Shown: positions 45,431-57,955, counted from the first letter of the stretch. The stretch: DNA of 64,000 bases from Leucosporidium creatinivorum (GCA_001600635.1 BCKL01000018.1:179974-243973); one strand, 5' to 3'. Numbers and translations: made by a program. Notes: a model not told the origin generated them from the letters alone.

Positions 45431-48400
45431 TCAGCAGGCGATGGATGTCACGCCGCCGGCCTTCTTCTTCTTGCTCTTCTTCTTGGTGCCGCCGGTCGAG
45501 GAGAGGCCGGAGGATGATGAGAAGGAGGAAGGGGAGCCGCTGATGAGAGGCGAAGCGGCGGGAGAAAGCTCGTCGAGGAGGTGATGGTGGCTCTCCTTCT
45601 TCGGCGAGGAGGAAGTCGCTTCGAGACTGCTAGACGAGTGAGCGCCGTCAAAGTCGATGATGGGGATAGGACCGAGAGTCGAGGAGTGAGGCGAAGGGCG
45701 AGCGGTGTGAGAGAGGAGCAGGTCGGGGATGAGAGGTTTGGTAGTGGCCGAGGAGGACGGCCGGTCGAGCGAGAGCTCAAAGTCGTCAAAGTCGTCCTCA
45801 AAGGGCAGCCCCTCGTGCTCCGAGCCAGTGGGAACCATCGCCGGACTCTCCGCCGTCTCCTCGTGTAGGCCATCGAGACCCCACGCTCCGGCCTCTTCCT
45901 CCATATCGCATCCCTCGCTCCCCCTCTCGCTCGTCGCCGCCGTCGAATCGGTCCCCTCCTCCCGATACTCGGCGAAGACGGCGTCGTCCTCAAAGCTGAC
46001 GCTGCTGCAGCTGACATCCTCGACGCCCGTCACGCCCGAGCCCGCCCTCATCCTCGCCGCCGCGACGCCCGCTCCCGCCTGCGCGACCTGCCTTCCAACT
46101 CGACCGAGCCCTCCAAGTCCGGTCTTAACGCTGGTGATCCCAATCGCCAATCCCGCGTTGACGTGTGCAGCGTGAAGAGGGATCGCGTCCCTCCATCTCG
46201 TCGACCCAGACTTGCCCGGAACGCCGTTCGGGAAGCCAGCGGCTGATTGGGAAGGAGAAGAGGAGGGGTCGGGATACGAGTCGAGGATCGTTTGCATGGC
46301 GGATTTGATGGGTTGGTCGAGCGAGTGGGGCTCGAGAGGGGGTGGAGGAGGAGAGAGGGCGGCGGAGGAGGGCGACAGAGGAAGGGGAAGAGGTGAGGCA
46401 GGTCCAGGTCGGAGTTGGACCGAGGAGCGAACGGCGAGTTGGCGGAGGGAGGGGAGAAGATGGATGAGAGGAGTGTGTGGTAATGGGTGGGTGCTGGGGA
46501 GGGCGAAGAAGTCGAATTGTTGGGAGAGGTAGATGGAGCGAGGAAGGACTTGCGGCGAACGACTGAAGGTCTCAATCTCGGCTTGCGCAGAGTACCTGTG
46601 TAAGGTTACGGTCAGCTTCCCTGGCGTTGCTGCTTTGGACCACGTGAGACCACTCACCGGCCTACAGCCCTCACACTCTGTCTCTCGCCGAGCTCAACCA
46701 TCTCCCTAACCTCCCCCTCCCCATCTCTCCCAACCTCCCACTCCGCCTTAGCCGAGCACCCCACACTCCACTCCCTCTTCTCCTCGCCCGCCCCCGTTCC
46801 CACAACTCCGCCCCGACTCCTCATCAACTGACTCAATCCCGACACCGCGGTAGTCGCGATTCTTCCTACATCGCCCCTCGTCGCCGCTTCGACCGTAGTC
46901 GCCGGAGCAGGGGACGCTTGTAGTCGCTCGAGAATGGTGAGCGATGAGTGTGGGTAGAAGACAAGGAGATCTTGGAAGGTCGTTGCCGCCGAGGTCAAGG
47001 AGGAGGAAGAGGGAAGCGGGATCGGTTTGAAGGAAGGGGATCCGCGGTAGTTAGGGCGCGAAGGAGTGATGATGGGTGAAGTGAGGCGAGAAGAGGGGAC
47101 AGGGCGGAAGGAGCTGTTGAGCGAGTCTGCCTTGGAGACGAAGGTGATGCTCGGCGGAGTGACGGTAGGCTCGTGGTGCTGCTCGTCGCGCCGTACAACA
47201 GGGCGGATCCGGGCGATGGTGGAAAGGGCGACGGAGAGAGGTGCGAGATCAGTCGCGTTGACGACCTTGGCGCCGAAGTGGGTGTTGAGGTGAGGCTTGC
47301 CGCCGAAGGGTTCAATGGCGAAGAGGTCTGTTCGACAGTAGTCAATCAGCGACTGCTCCCTGTCAGCGACAAAGTGCTCCCGAACTCACGAGTCGTCCCC
47401 CTGCCCGTTCCCACGCCAACGAAACGCCCATCCTCGGCCCACTCGGCTCCCACAGCCCTCGCCGCCGTCAGTCCTCGATGCAGCCGATACCGATGCCACA
47501 CCTTGCCACTATTCGTATCTTCCTTCGTCGTAGCTGATACCCGAACAGCTGGCTTGAACTCAAAGATCTCGAACGAGTGGCCGTAGGTCGAGGAGGTGAG
47601 GATGGAGGAGGCGGAAGGCGAGAGTGAGAGGAGGGCGATGGGGTGCGAGTAAGGACGGAAGTGGGAAAGAGTTCTGAGAGCTGGTGCGGCGCCGTGCGAG
47701 GTCTTGCGAGGGCGAGATTTGGCGGAGGAAGATGAGGGAGGGGGAGGGGCGGAGGAGGAGAGAAGGTCGACGACGAGGATGGTACCGGCGGTAGGGGACG
47801 AGTCGGCCCCCTGGGACGAGAGTCGAGCCATGGAGACCTTGGGCGAGAGTGCTCCTCCGCTCGACACGGACCCCCGCCGCTCCCAGCCCGCGACCGAGGG
47901 CAGCGGCGCCGACTTGGAGAAGTTACGCCCATGGGGCACGTCTACACCCTCGAGCTGAGGCGACGGAGGAGCATTCCTCGTCTGCCAGTAGCTGAGTCCA
48001 ATGTCACTGATGACCTTGGCGCCCTTGAGCATTCCCTCTCCGACCCTCCTCGCCACCTCTCCTCCGACCTGGCCGGCCGATCTCCCCTCTCCCATCCCAC
48101 CGCCGCTTGTCCCGCTCTGCACATCATACCCTCCTTCCGCGCTTGCACGCGAGTCCGAGTCGAACATCCCTCGAAGGGCGAGGATGCCGGCTCCGGGCCT
48201 CGCAGGCTCGCGGTCGAACCTCGCCGCTCCATGGGAGGGGACGACCGCTCGCGTCGTAGCGTAGGCGAGAGCTCGTCCTCCACGGCCGAGATCCCATACT
48301 GGTGCACCATCGAATGGGCTGGGCGCGAGGTCTGTGATGGGCGAGAAGGGGAGAGGCTCGAAGGTTGTCGCCGAGAGGACGTGTAGAGCGAGGGGCGAGG

Positions 48401-49329
48401 AGGTGGCGAGAACGAGCTGGCGGGCGTTCGATTGAAGATGGTGAGGAGTCCCGGGGAAGGGGGTTGCGAGGGTGTGGACGATTTGATGGGAGCGAAGCGA
48501 GTAGAGGACGAGTTGAGCCTCGTTCGTAGCGCGAAGGTGAGTGGCGATGGCGATGAGAGGTCTCGACTCGGTCCAAGGGTCCTCCATCGTTTCGTCCGAG
48601 AGGGTAGGTAGGATGGTAGCTCCGACGACGGCTCCCAAGCCTCGAGGGAAGCGCGAAGCGAGGTCGGGCCGAAGCGACTCCTCGAGCGAGTCGAGCCGGA
48701 GGAGCTCGTACCATGAATCGAGGGTCGAGCAGTCCCAGATGGAAAATCCCGAAGGCTCGTAGGCTTGTAGGAGAACACGTCTGTTGCAAGCCAAATGCGT
48801 CAGCAAGGCCGAAGCGAACGAGCGTAGTCAGTACGCGTCGGCGACGGCGAAGCGGATCTGTAGCGAAAGGGCGCTCACCGAGGTGTATCCTCCCCGTTAT
48901 CACTATCCAACTTGTCCCAGCTGCTCCAACTTGCCCTCCCCTTCCCCTTGCGCTCCGCTGGCCCCGCATCACGCTCCTCCTCCGCCCCACCGTCCAACGC
49001 GCTCGAACATCCTTCTCCTTCCTCCTCCATCAGGCTCGACACTGCATGGGAAGGTACAGTAGCGGATGGTGTCCTAGTATGCGAAGGCGAAGCGGGCGCC
49101 GAGGAGGCGGTTGGAGGCCAACGAGGCAGGTGAGAGGCGAGGGATTCGAGTGTCGTGGGATCCCTGTGGAGGAGAGAAGCGGGATGGGTCCTATAGTCAG
49201 CTACATAATCCACTGCTGCAAGGAGACCACGCGTTTAGCTCACCTGAGAAGACGAGGGGAAGCGACCCGCCCCGAGCTGCCACTGTTGCTGCTGTCCCCC
49301 GTTCGAGACTGCGCTGAGTTGAAACCCAT
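45431..49329 (-). CDS. BCAS3-like WD40 protein
   Basis: Large protein related to BCAS3, a PROPPIN-like WD40 protein associated with phagophores in animals. Exon 1 is MGFNSAQSRTGDSSNSGSSG at 49329, followed by a short intron with branch site gctgactatag. The beta-propeller signature is RVLLQAYEPSGFSIWDC, LIAIATHLRATNEAQLVLYS-LRS, IVHTLATPFPGTPHHLQSNA and the BCAS3-type DIGLSYWQTRNAPP; a later HFRPYSHPIALLSLSPSASSILTSS is a second propeller repeat with GHSFEIFEF. The C-terminal 350 residues hold the region aligned to BCAS3's C-terminal domain (RSIYLSQQFDFFALP) and a long acidic/Ser-rich tail that ends in a Lys-rich run. About five exons, roughly 1,100 residues. Confidence 0.82.
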
Positions 49330-50043
49330 GCACTACAATCAAGGCTGTACGAGACTGCTCGTTACTGCTTTTGACGAGCGATTCCGAGCTGGAGAGGCCG
49401 AGCGAAGCTGACGATAGGGAAGAGCGGTTGGGGGCTATCGTGTGGGGGCTGGAGGGGGAAGCGGGAGAAGGAGGAGAGCAGAGCCCTCAAAGGCTGAGGG
49501 CTGTAGCCGTCTAGGTTTGCTGTTGGCTTGTAGAGGTGTTACGCGGTTGAGCTGTGGTTGAACAGGCGACGACGAGGTGATGGTAGGAGAGCGAGCCTGC
49601 CGATCCGCTCGCTCTCGGGTTTGACTCGCTCTCGTCGAATGTACAGGGTTACAGGGTCCAGGAGAGTGTAAGAGAGCAGCAATGACTACTATGGACAGCT
49701 GCTATGACTCTGCACCCTTTCGCCACCTCGACCAGCTGACCCCCTTGCGCCGCCCTCGCCAGCTCCAGCCCTGACCTCCGTTCTCGTTCTCGGAGCGTCA
49801 GAGGTCGTTCGTCTCCAGTTCGGAGGCTTGCAGCGTTCAATTCGGTGTATGCCATACCAAGCTGCGAGGTGATGTAGCGTTCCCTCACTGCCATTCCCGA
49901 CCGAGCTATCGCCGAACGTGACCGAGCTCGAGAGGCGGGCAAGTTCGCTCATCTCTCTGCAGCTCATCAGCTCATCTCTCACCTCTCTTCGAACAGAATT
50001 CAACAAGTATAACCGAACCAAGCTCATCATTCCACTCCAAGAT
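49330..50043. other. Intergenic, BCAS3-like promoter side
   Basis: 714 bases between the BCAS3-like start and the SART1 stop, both on minus. Frames here are Arg/Ser-rich and short. No supported feature. Confidence 0.4.
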
Positions 50044-52895
50044 CTACCTCTTCGCCGCCGGCGCCCCATTAGCCTCGCCCTGCGCCTTCCTCTTGACCTG
50101 CATCGGGATCGCAATCTTCTCCTGCTGCATCGGGCTCTCGTCCCTACTCCTACTCGACTCCTCAGGCGCGAATCCCCTCACGGGAGCGAACCCAGGTCGA
50201 GGAGCTGGTGAAGCCGAGGCCGAGCCCGAGCCGTCGACGGGGAGAGGGCGCATGGGAATGTCGTTGAAGACGGCGGAGGGGGGTGCGGAGTCGTTGGTGT
50301 TGGCGAGAGTGGAGGAGATGGAGGGCTTGGAGGAGGAGGCCTTGCCCTTGCCTTTGGGCTTGTTGAGGTTGGTGAGCATCTCGTCTTGGATGGGGGCGGA
50401 TCTGTAGCAGGAATCGAGGCGAGGGTAGCGGAGTCAGCAATCAATCCTATGGCTCTCTCGAGAGGAAGCGGCCTCGACTCACCCCTTGTTTCCGACCGAA
50501 AGCACCATCGTCGCCGAACCAGTCCTCTCTGCCCTCGCAGCGAACGCAGCAGCGGTGTTGAGCGGGGTGTCGCCCGAGGCCATGGCGCGAGCCTTCTGCT
50601 CAGCAGCGATCTTGGCCAACCGCTTCTCGGTCTTCTTGCTGCCAGATCCTTTGCCGTGGAACGAGTGCGAGAGTTGCTTCCAGGCCTGTGTAGCAGAGTG
50701 GGAAAGAGTCAGCGCCGTCGAAGCGGGGACGGAGAGAGAAGTGAGGAGAGGGAAGAGGTAAAACTCACCTCCTTCGGCGTCTGATCGCGCCCAAACTCGT
50801 CGTGGTAGGTCAAGTTGACGTTGGGCTTGTAGTTGTTGAACGCCTCCAATGTCGCCTGCGCGTCCCTCTGCTCCCTCATCCTATTCTCATACTCCCTCTG
50901 CTGCTGATCAATACTCGATCCAGCAGCCCTACTCCTCTGCTTCTCCTCCTCCCTCTCCCGATCCCTCTTCCTCTGCGCCGCCAACCAGGCCTCCCTCTCC
51001 TTCTGCACCCGATCGCGCTCCAGCTCCTCGGGCGTGCGAGCGACAATGAGCCCTTGATGACGGAGGAGGGAGAGCGTCGAAGCCATGCCTTTGGAGACGA
51101 GGACCGAGCCGGACGAGCCCCCGATTTCGTCGTCCTCGATCTTGGGCTTGATGTCGTCTGCTGCTGTTGTAGGGATGACCGAGTCGATCCCGCCCATCGC
51201 CATATCGTCGTCCGATTCCTCGCCGTCCTCGCGAGCGGCTCCCCATCCTGATCTGCCTCCGCTGGGCGCATCCTCGCCGAGCTCGAGGAGAGGGACGGCG
51301 TCCAATGGTACATCCTCCGGCTCGGCCTTGATGACGGGCATGACCGATTGGGCGCCTTCCTCCTTCTTGACGGCTAGCGCTCCGTTGGACCTCAACGCCG
51401 GAGGTGCCGCCGCTGCGAGGGTGATGTTGCGGACAAACTCGCTCGTATCGTCGAGAACGAGGACATCGTCGGCGTCTCCTCCTCCTGCGGGTCCCTCATC
51501 GTCGCTCTCCTCCTTGACTGCATCCAACTCCATCCCCTCGCCTGCCCCTCCAGCAGCAGCGAGCGCCTCCTTCCTCTTCTTCATCTCCAGAATCTTCTTC
51601 TTGCTCGCTTCCCTCCGACTCCTCGCTAGCGAAGCTTGGAGATCGTCATCGTCGATGAGGTTGGTCTCGTCGAGGTTGGTGTGGGTGAGGGTGGGAGCGG
51701 CGGAGGTGGAAGGGGAGTCGACGTCCATGGCGGTGGGGTCGACGTCGTCGGCGAGGGAGGAAGAGGCGACGCGAGTAGGGGCACGCTTCTTCTTCTTCTT
51801 GACCTTGAAGCCGACGTCGCCTTCTTGCAGGTAGTCGGTGTTAAAGGATTCTGCGATCGAGTGGTCAGTCGTGACTCGGCGGGGAAGCGAGTGAGTGCAG
51901 CAACGCACTGGTGTAGTCCATCGACAGCTTGACCCTCTCCTTCTCTTCCTGTTCCTCCTCCTTTCCCTTGCCCTTGCCCTTCCTCTCGCCCTTGGGCACC
52001 GTGGGCGCCGAGCCGAGCCTGAACCCGCTCTCCTCCTTGCCGAGAATTTCCTCGTCGTACTTGTTGAGCACGCCGCGAGCGGATCCGACCTTGGTGGGGT
52101 CAAACTCGTCGTCGTCGTATCCGGTATATTGGCCTGCGGTTCGACCCTTCTTCTTGAGAGCGAGAGCTTCGGCCGTTTTGGTGTTCTCCGAGATGTTGAG
52201 GTTGTGCAGCTCGTCGTCTGTGGTGGATCGAAGATCGGGTCAGCTAGACTCTTACAACTCGTGTAGCTCGAAGACTCACCCTCATCATCGAGCACGCGAC
52301 TGTCCTTGAGCGTGAGGACCGTCTCCTCGCCCTCCTCGAAGTCGTCCTCGCCATGAGCGACCTTGATGCCCTTGAGGTCCTCCTCGCCATACTTGGCCAA
52401 TCCCTCCTCTGCCGCCCTCTTCTCCATCTCATCCAGCTCTTTCGCCCGCTTCGCCGCCAGCTCCTTAGCCCTCTTCTTCTGCTTCTTGATCCAGGCTTTC
52501 GTGTCTGCTCCATCGTCTCCTCCTTCCTCCCTCTTGACGAGATCCTCTCCCTCCTCCGCCTCGCCTAACCCTACGCCGCCCAAGCGCCGAGCGCGCTCCT
52601 TGACGTTGCGAGCCTTGTCAATGCGCGCCTTGAGGGCCGCACTGTCGCGGTCGGCCGCTTCTTGGTCCTTGCGCTTCTGGAAGTTGTCGTGCGCTTGAGC
52701 ATCGGCATCCTTGGGTGCAGCGGTTTCCGAGAGAGGTTTGAGGCCGAGAGATACTCGGATCTTGCTGTTTGCGGGTGAGAGGGGAGAGGTGTGGGAGAGA
52801 GAATCGGTCAGCTGAAACAGTACAGCACGAGCTAGGAGGACATACTTGGTCTCTTCTAGTGAGATTGACTCTTTCCAAGTCGTGTTGCCCGACAT
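50044..52895 (-). CDS. SNU66: SART1/Snu66, U4/U6.U5 tri-snRNP protein
   Basis: Nuclear splicing factor that holds the tri-snRNP together. Starts MSGNTTWKESISLEETNKIR then VSLGLKPL, the conserved SART1 N-terminal block. The middle shows LAAKRAKELDEMEKRAAE, IKVAHGEDDF, VLTLKDSRVLDDE, LHNLNISENTK and YTGYDDDEFD, followed by KSFNTDYLQEGDVGFKVKKKK. Further on SEFVRNITL precedes an acidic stretch; GMASTLSLLRHQGLI begins the C-terminal domain with NVNLTYHDEFGRDQTPKEAWKQLSHSFHGKGSG, of which each piece is the SART1 hallmark. A proline/serine-rich tail ends GAPAAKR. About six exons, about 850 residues. Hub1 binding in Snu66 uses N-terminal HIND motifs; LGLKPLS lies in the equivalent place. Confidence 0.94.
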
Positions 52896-53031
52896 GGCGG
52901 CGGGAGAGAAGCGAGGCGACGACGAGTGAGGCGGGTAGTGACTTGAGCAGGCGATGAGGGAGGGATGTGAAGAGGTGCTGTCGAGCTGAAGCTGTAGCCT
53001 TGTAGCTACTAGTAACGAGTCGAGACGAAAG

Positions 53032-53594
53032 GTGCTCCTCGAGCTGGACGAGGTGGTGGGAGACCAACCGGTTCGAGTTGTCTCTTGCGCTCCTTGGCTC
53101 GTTCTCTCAATCCGATGCAGCTCAAATTCCGGAGCGACAGCAGCCTCTGCTACCTTACAAGACTACCCCACTGCTCTAGCTACTGCTTTACAAGCCCTGG
53201 AACTCGCTGGCCGCTCGAGCGCCGCTCAGTGGCCGCACTTCCTGGCTCACCTTGCTACTGGGAAGGCGGAGCTTAGGGTTTTCGATGGTTCGTGACTCAA
53301 AGAGGACGCTCGAGTACCAATAATGGAGCAGCTCTCGCGCTCGGCTTGCAGCTCGGAGAAGGAGTTCGCCGACGCTTCGAGGACGTTGATGGTGAGTCCC
53401 TCGGCTACACCTCCCGAGCGGAGCTTGTGTTGACCCTTCCCTTATCCCTACAGCTCGCGATCGCCTCTCGGAAGCGAACGCCGAAGCGATTGCCAAGACG
53501 ATCCGCGCCGAGAATGGTCTCAGAGCCGCTGTGGCCTTCATGTACGACATTCTCGAATCCTTGCTCCTCATACACATTAACGCTCTCGCTCTCC
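53032..53594 (+). CDS. Small unresolved gene-like region
   Basis: Plus-strand frame with coding-like composition: ATLQDYPTALATALQALELA, SAAQWPHFLAHLATGKAELR and later, after an intron with donor gtgagt near 53390 and acceptor at about 53452, RDRLSEANAEAIAKTIRAEN with GLRAAVAF. Exon joins are uncertain; one reading ends at a TAA just after an acceptor at about 53600. I considered small mitochondrial or KEOPS-type proteins but cannot support any. It is divergent from SART1. Treat the coordinates as a region, not an exact model. Confidence 0.3.
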
Positions 53595-53599
53595 CACAG

Positions 53600-54291
53600 C
53601 TAAGACCACGCCCACCTCGCCCATCGCTCCTCCACCCTTGCCGCCCGAGCAGCTGGCACTCCCCTGTACCCCCGAATCCTCTTTGCTCCCCACCAGCCGC
53701 ACTCGCTCGTCGTCGGGAAGTTGCAAGCAGCCGCAGAGGTCGTCGACTTTGCCCATTGAAGGCGCACACCATCCCGCTCAGCGATGACCGCGACGGGCTT
53801 GTCGGCGTTGTGTCTTGGGAGTCGTCTAAATGAAGGAGAGGTGGTCGGATAGCATAGCCTTTGATCTTTGTATGTGCTTTGCTTGTACTCAAAAGCGTTG
53901 CTCTGTAGCACTCGACCGGAGAAGCGGAGAAGGGAGAGCGAGAGGAGAAGCTCGGCGCTCGCGCTCGCCGAATCGAGAGAGTTGGCAAGCGACTATAGGG
54001 CTCGCGACCGACCGTTTCGAGATAAGCGGAAAGCGATAGCGTTCAACAACAGCAATAGTGGTACAGCTATGCAAAAGAACCTCCCTGCCCCTTCCTCCGG
54101 CCCTCCTCCCATTCACCACGCCCGAATTGCTAGCGAAGCTCCTCGGCTCAATCATCCACCTCCTTGCGCGTACATCCCAAAATGACTCTCTCTCTGCTGC
54201 CTCATCGTCTCCCTCCCCGGCATCTTCTGACTCGCTGATCCCACCTCGCTGCCTCTGCTCCGCCGAGCCGCTCTCAATGGCGCCGACGAAT
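53600..54291. other. Intergenic
   Basis: About 690 bases. A long minus frame (to 53889) continues past the stop of the next gene in a different frame and is Arg/Ser-rich; I regard it as a shadow. Nothing else seen. Confidence 0.35.
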
Positions 54292-55425
54292 CTACCGACC
54301 AGCTCGTCGTCGAAGGTTGGGATTGGGATGGGAGGATAAAGGTGCAGTCGAGCGAGATTGGAATGGAGGAGGTGACGACCGAGAGGAGAACTCGAACGAC
54401 TCGGCGAGCGGCGTTTCCAAGCCGTGCTGCTCCTCGCCCTCCTCGATTCGACCAAGCTTGTCGTCCGTCTTCTGGTCAGCGAGTCGGTCGAGGTCTTGCG
54501 CCAGCAGATCGACTCGTTCTCCGGAGCTGTCGGCGTTGCTGGCATCGTCGGACTCGGCGCTCGGCGGTGCTCGAGACTGACTGGCGAGGACGAAGGGGGT
54601 CTTGGGAGGGGCCTCGGGCGGACTGGAAGGAGAGGTAGATTGCGATGGAGGAGAGGATGACCTGGTTGTAGGAGATGGGGGATCGACTGCTGAAGAACGA
54701 GTGCCGAAGTCGGAGGCCGAAATGCGCTTCGATTCCGCTGGAGAGGGAGACAGGTCAGCGCACGTAGCAGCAGTAGTACCGGGTGAAACACTAACGGTAA
54801 AGCTGTTCGTAAGACATGTGCTTAGGCGCCTCCAGCGCTTTCAGCTCCTTGACGGCGGCGAGAACGGGCAGCCAAGACGCTGTGCATGGGCGAAGGTGTC
54901 AGCAGCCTGTCTGGCACACAGAAGCATCAGCTACTAACCTGTAAACGCGTCTCTCTCCCTCTCTATCCTGACGATGCACAAGCAGTCCAACCGACGCTTC
55001 CATCGCTCGCTGTCGTCGAGCGGGGGCACATCGCGCAAGAAAGCTTCTGCAGCATCTGCACCACCTAGGAAAGTAGAGATGTAGCCTAGTACAGCGATCT
55101 TGGCCCCGCTGAGATGGTGATTGAGGTAGTCAAGGCTGCTGTCGAGCCTTAGGTAGGCGTTTGCGCGCTGCTGTAGCGATTCGAGTGCCAGAGACGTCCA
55201 GTCCGAAGGCACGGATGTGCACGAGACCATCGTTTTGAAGTGGGCGTACTCCTTGATCAGCCTGCAGACCTTCTCCGACGGGGAGACAAAGGTGAGGCGG
55301 TCATTGCTCGAGGGCGCGGGGTCGACAGACTCGAAGAAGGGTCCTGTACGGAAGTCGTGTGAAGATGCAATCTGTTCTTGGGGGTCCGTCGTGAAGTAGA
55401 TGTCCAGAGACGAGGCGGGAGGCAT
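54292..55425 (-). CDS. Orphan protein with helical N-terminal domain
   Basis: Not recognised. Three exons. Start MPPASSLDIYFTTDPQEQIA at 55425 (an in-frame ATG at 55500 is possible but the 25 extra residues look like translated leader). The N-terminal 170 residues look globular and helical: EKVCRLIKEYAHFKTMV, DWTSLALESLQQRANAYLRL, SSLDYLNHHLSGAKIAVLGY, ISTFLGGADAAEAFLRDVPP and WKRRLDCLCIVRIERERDAF. Then SWLPVLAAVKELKALEAP and KHMSYEQLY lead into a Ser/Pro-rich disordered tail with an acidic helix (RVDLLAQDLDRLADQKTDDK). About 340 residues. Divergent from the next gene across 141 bases; that spacer holds an imperfect short tandem of agcttcga units at 55467-55498. Confidence 0.6.
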
Positions 55426-55466
55426 GCTGTAGTAGAGAGTGGAGAGAGGGGAACCGAGCAGCTTAG

Positions 55467-55498
55467 AGCTTCGAGCTTCGAGCTTCGAAGCTCGAAGC
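55467..55498 (+). repeat. Short tandem repeat agcttcga
   Basis: Four near-tandem copies of agcttcga/agcttcgaagctcga in the 141-base divergent promoter between the orphan and the coiled-coil gene. It contains the palindrome cttcgaag and could be a regulatory cluster. Confidence 0.6.
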
Positions 55499-55566
55499 AA
55501 CGAGCGAGATTTGGCGAGCTGCTTCTTGCTTTTAGCTCTCTCACTCGACTAACAAGCTACTCGACC

Positions 55567-56520
55567 ATGGCGTCGCTCTCGGCCCTCGCTGCCCGGCTCA
55601 ATAGCTGGTTCGACTCTGGATCTCAAGACCCGCTCGTCATTGAGAGTGAGTCGAGAGGGCGCTGAGCTTGCGATGCCTCGTTGCTGACCTTTGCTACACG
55701 AAAGCCGCGCAAAACAAGCTTGAAGAGTCTTCCAAGCAAGTCGATAAAGCTCGTCGAACAGAGGAGAGAGCAATTGCCAAACGCCGAGCCGTTGAGGAGC
55801 GTATCAACAAGATTGACCTGCCGCTCGAGTACAAGATTGACGGCACCGTCCAAGGCTACAAATACAAGAGTCTCCTGAAGGTACGTCCCTCTCAAGATTG
55901 CTGCGAAGGTCAAGGTTCTAATGTCCTCTTTCCACTACAGAGCCTTCCATCTCCGGCAAACCTGTCTCGGCTAAGGAGGTGACTCACCTCATGAACGTTC
56001 GCTCACACTCGGAAGTCGAGAGCGAGTACGCCGAGATGAATACTAGCAGGTGCCTCGCCGAAGAAGCCCGCCTTCAGAAGGCTCTCGATGAGCTCACGAG
56101 CGCCAATCTCTCTCTCTCTGGTCGAATGATCTATCGCCTCAGCGGAGCCGAGGTTCAAGAGCAGGTCAAGACTCTCCTCGAGGTTCACAGCAAGCTCAAT
56201 TTCACCTGGGGAGGGCTCCCCGGCACCGTCAAATCTTACGCCTGGCTTCTCCTTCTTGGCTCAATCTACATTTTTCTCGAGTACCAATTTCAGCAGCTCA
56301 AGAAGCGTGAGACGGCAGCGGACCAAACAGCCAAGGCCTACATCTTAATTTTCTTGTTTGCCAACATGATCGGATTCAGGTGAGATTCCTTCTGCGCCAA
56401 TATCTTCGCCGAGGACGAGCTAAACCATACCACTTCGTTAGCATTTTGCTCGGTTTCTATGCAGAGCACAGGGGCACGTTGTCTGGAGATGTCACGCTGG
56501 ATCTCCCCGCCCGCCGCTGA
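55567..56520 (+). CDS. Coiled-coil protein with two C-terminal membrane spans
   Basis: Four exons. Start MASLSALAARLNSWFDSGSQ at 55567; after an intron, a basic/acidic coiled coil (QNKLEESSKQVDKARRTEER, AIAKRRAVEERINKI), then DLPLEYKIDGTVQGYKYKSL. The third exon begins two bases after the first AG of cagag, giving PSISGKPVSAKEVTHLMNVR and a second coiled coil, then AWLLLLGSIYIFLEYQF and AYILIFLFANMIGFRSILLG as two membrane spans. It ends LDLPARR. The order coiled coil, conserved middle, WGGLPGTVKSY, membrane span is reminiscent of the mitochondrial She9/Mdm33 family, but the match is weak. An alternative last intron (donor gtcacg at about 56491, acceptor cctacag at 56538) would change the C terminus. 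Confidence 0.65.
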
Positions 56521-57663
56521 TGAAATGATGCTACAGCTTGCCCACGCCTCCGGCCGTTCAAAAAAGCTTTTCCTTTTCTGAGCCCAGAGAGGATGGCAGA
56601 GCAAGAGAGCAAAATGCTGATAGCAGCACTACTCGCGAAGAAGGCTGCCTTTGCGAGTGTATCAGCCACCCTCAAAGTCTTGACCCGACTCTTCTCTCTG
56701 TTGGTCCCTGTTCCACGCTCCCATCCAACACTCCACCTTGCTTCTACCTGCAGGCTACATCAGTGGGAGAGTCGAGATCCAGGGAGCCAAGTGTGTGCTG
56801 TTGACATGGTAGTGGAGGAGCAAGGCGTGGACGTTGTTGAAGACGAGCGGCAGTAGGAGGTGACAAGCGCCGAGATTAAGGAGAGGGCAAGTCGGCGATC
56901 GGGAGTGAAAGGGAGCCTGCTCGACGAGAAGTGGTCAGCTCTAACCTTCTCATCGCCCTCGCTGCACCAAAGCGAGCCCAGCAGCGAGCGTACGAGCGAA
57001 ACGAGCGACTCACCTTCTCGGCGCTCGTCTTCTGCCCAATCCGTCGGCTCCTCGGCGTTCCGTCGCCCTCGTCTCACGCCAGCGAGTCTTCCACCACTCG
57101 AACCCACTTCCTCGTTACCCCTCTCCCTCACTCCCAGGCTCCTGCTTCCCCTCGGTCGGCGCCCTCCTCCTCGATCCCCCACCCTCAAACACCGAGACCA
57201 ACTGCACTCGACCCCAACTTCCTAAACTCATTCAGACCACAGTACCCTTCCCACTCGCTCCCCCTGCTTGCCCTCCCTTTGTACCGCCCGTCCAGCTCTG
57301 CGCCGAGCACCCGACAGCGAAGGATGGAGGAGATGGGAGGGGAGGGCAGGGCCCAAGTTTGGAGAGAAGGTGCTGATGGATTTTGGAGAGAGAGGGGGGA
57401 GGAGTGAATGGGTGGCCGCGGCTGTGGCAGTCACTGATGTGTTGGTAGTCGGGAAGGGAGGGAGGTCGAAGAGGGGAGAAGGAGAGAAGGAGCGGAGGAG
57501 AGAGGGAGATGAGGAAAGGGCGAGTCGATGGAGATGCGGTGGGAGGTGGTGCTCGTCTGAAGGGGAGAGGGCTGATTTGATGTACGATTGGGCTTGGCGA
57601 GTTGAAAGTGAGAGGGAGTGCCGAAGGGGTGTGGGATCTGGACGGGAGGGAGAGTCGGCCGCG

Positions 57664-57955
57664 TCCTGTAGGAAGCTGCAGCAAGTTTGCTCGACTCTTC
57701 AGCGCTCACTTCACCTCCAGGCAGGCTACACAGCGGGCGGCCGAGCCTGACGGACGACTGACCTTCCTCTCACCACCAAACCGACGTCGTCGCCCATCTT
57801 CCCCGCGCGCGCGCTATCATCCAAAACTTCCCGCCCAGCCCGACTCGCCGCTCATTCCTCCAGCTTCGTCTCCTCCTCCACTCCAGCCGGAGCCGGCGCC
57901 CCATCGTCGACCTCAGATCCCTCGGCGTCGACATCCATGCCCACCTCCTGCTCTA
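57664..57955. repeat. Diverged tandem duplication, unit 1
   Basis: Partner of 58163-58450 about 500 bases away. Shared blocks: gcggccgagc..gacggacgact, cctcctccactccagccg and cggcgtcgacatccatgccc. On the minus strand each unit holds a donor (gtcagt here, gtgagt in unit 2) and an acceptor, so it looks like a duplicated exon-intron block. Confidence 0.6.

Noticed and set aside
47942-48778. 278-residue minus-strand open frame
   Set aside because: Shadow of the BCAS3-like gene in another frame.
53889-54791. 300-residue minus-strand open frame
   Set aside because: Overlaps the real orphan gene in another frame; only Arg/Ser/Leu-rich low complexity.
55567-56520. GET1/WRB tail-anchor receptor
   Set aside because: Coiled coil plus membrane spans suggested it at first, but the order (coiled coils before both spans) does not fit.
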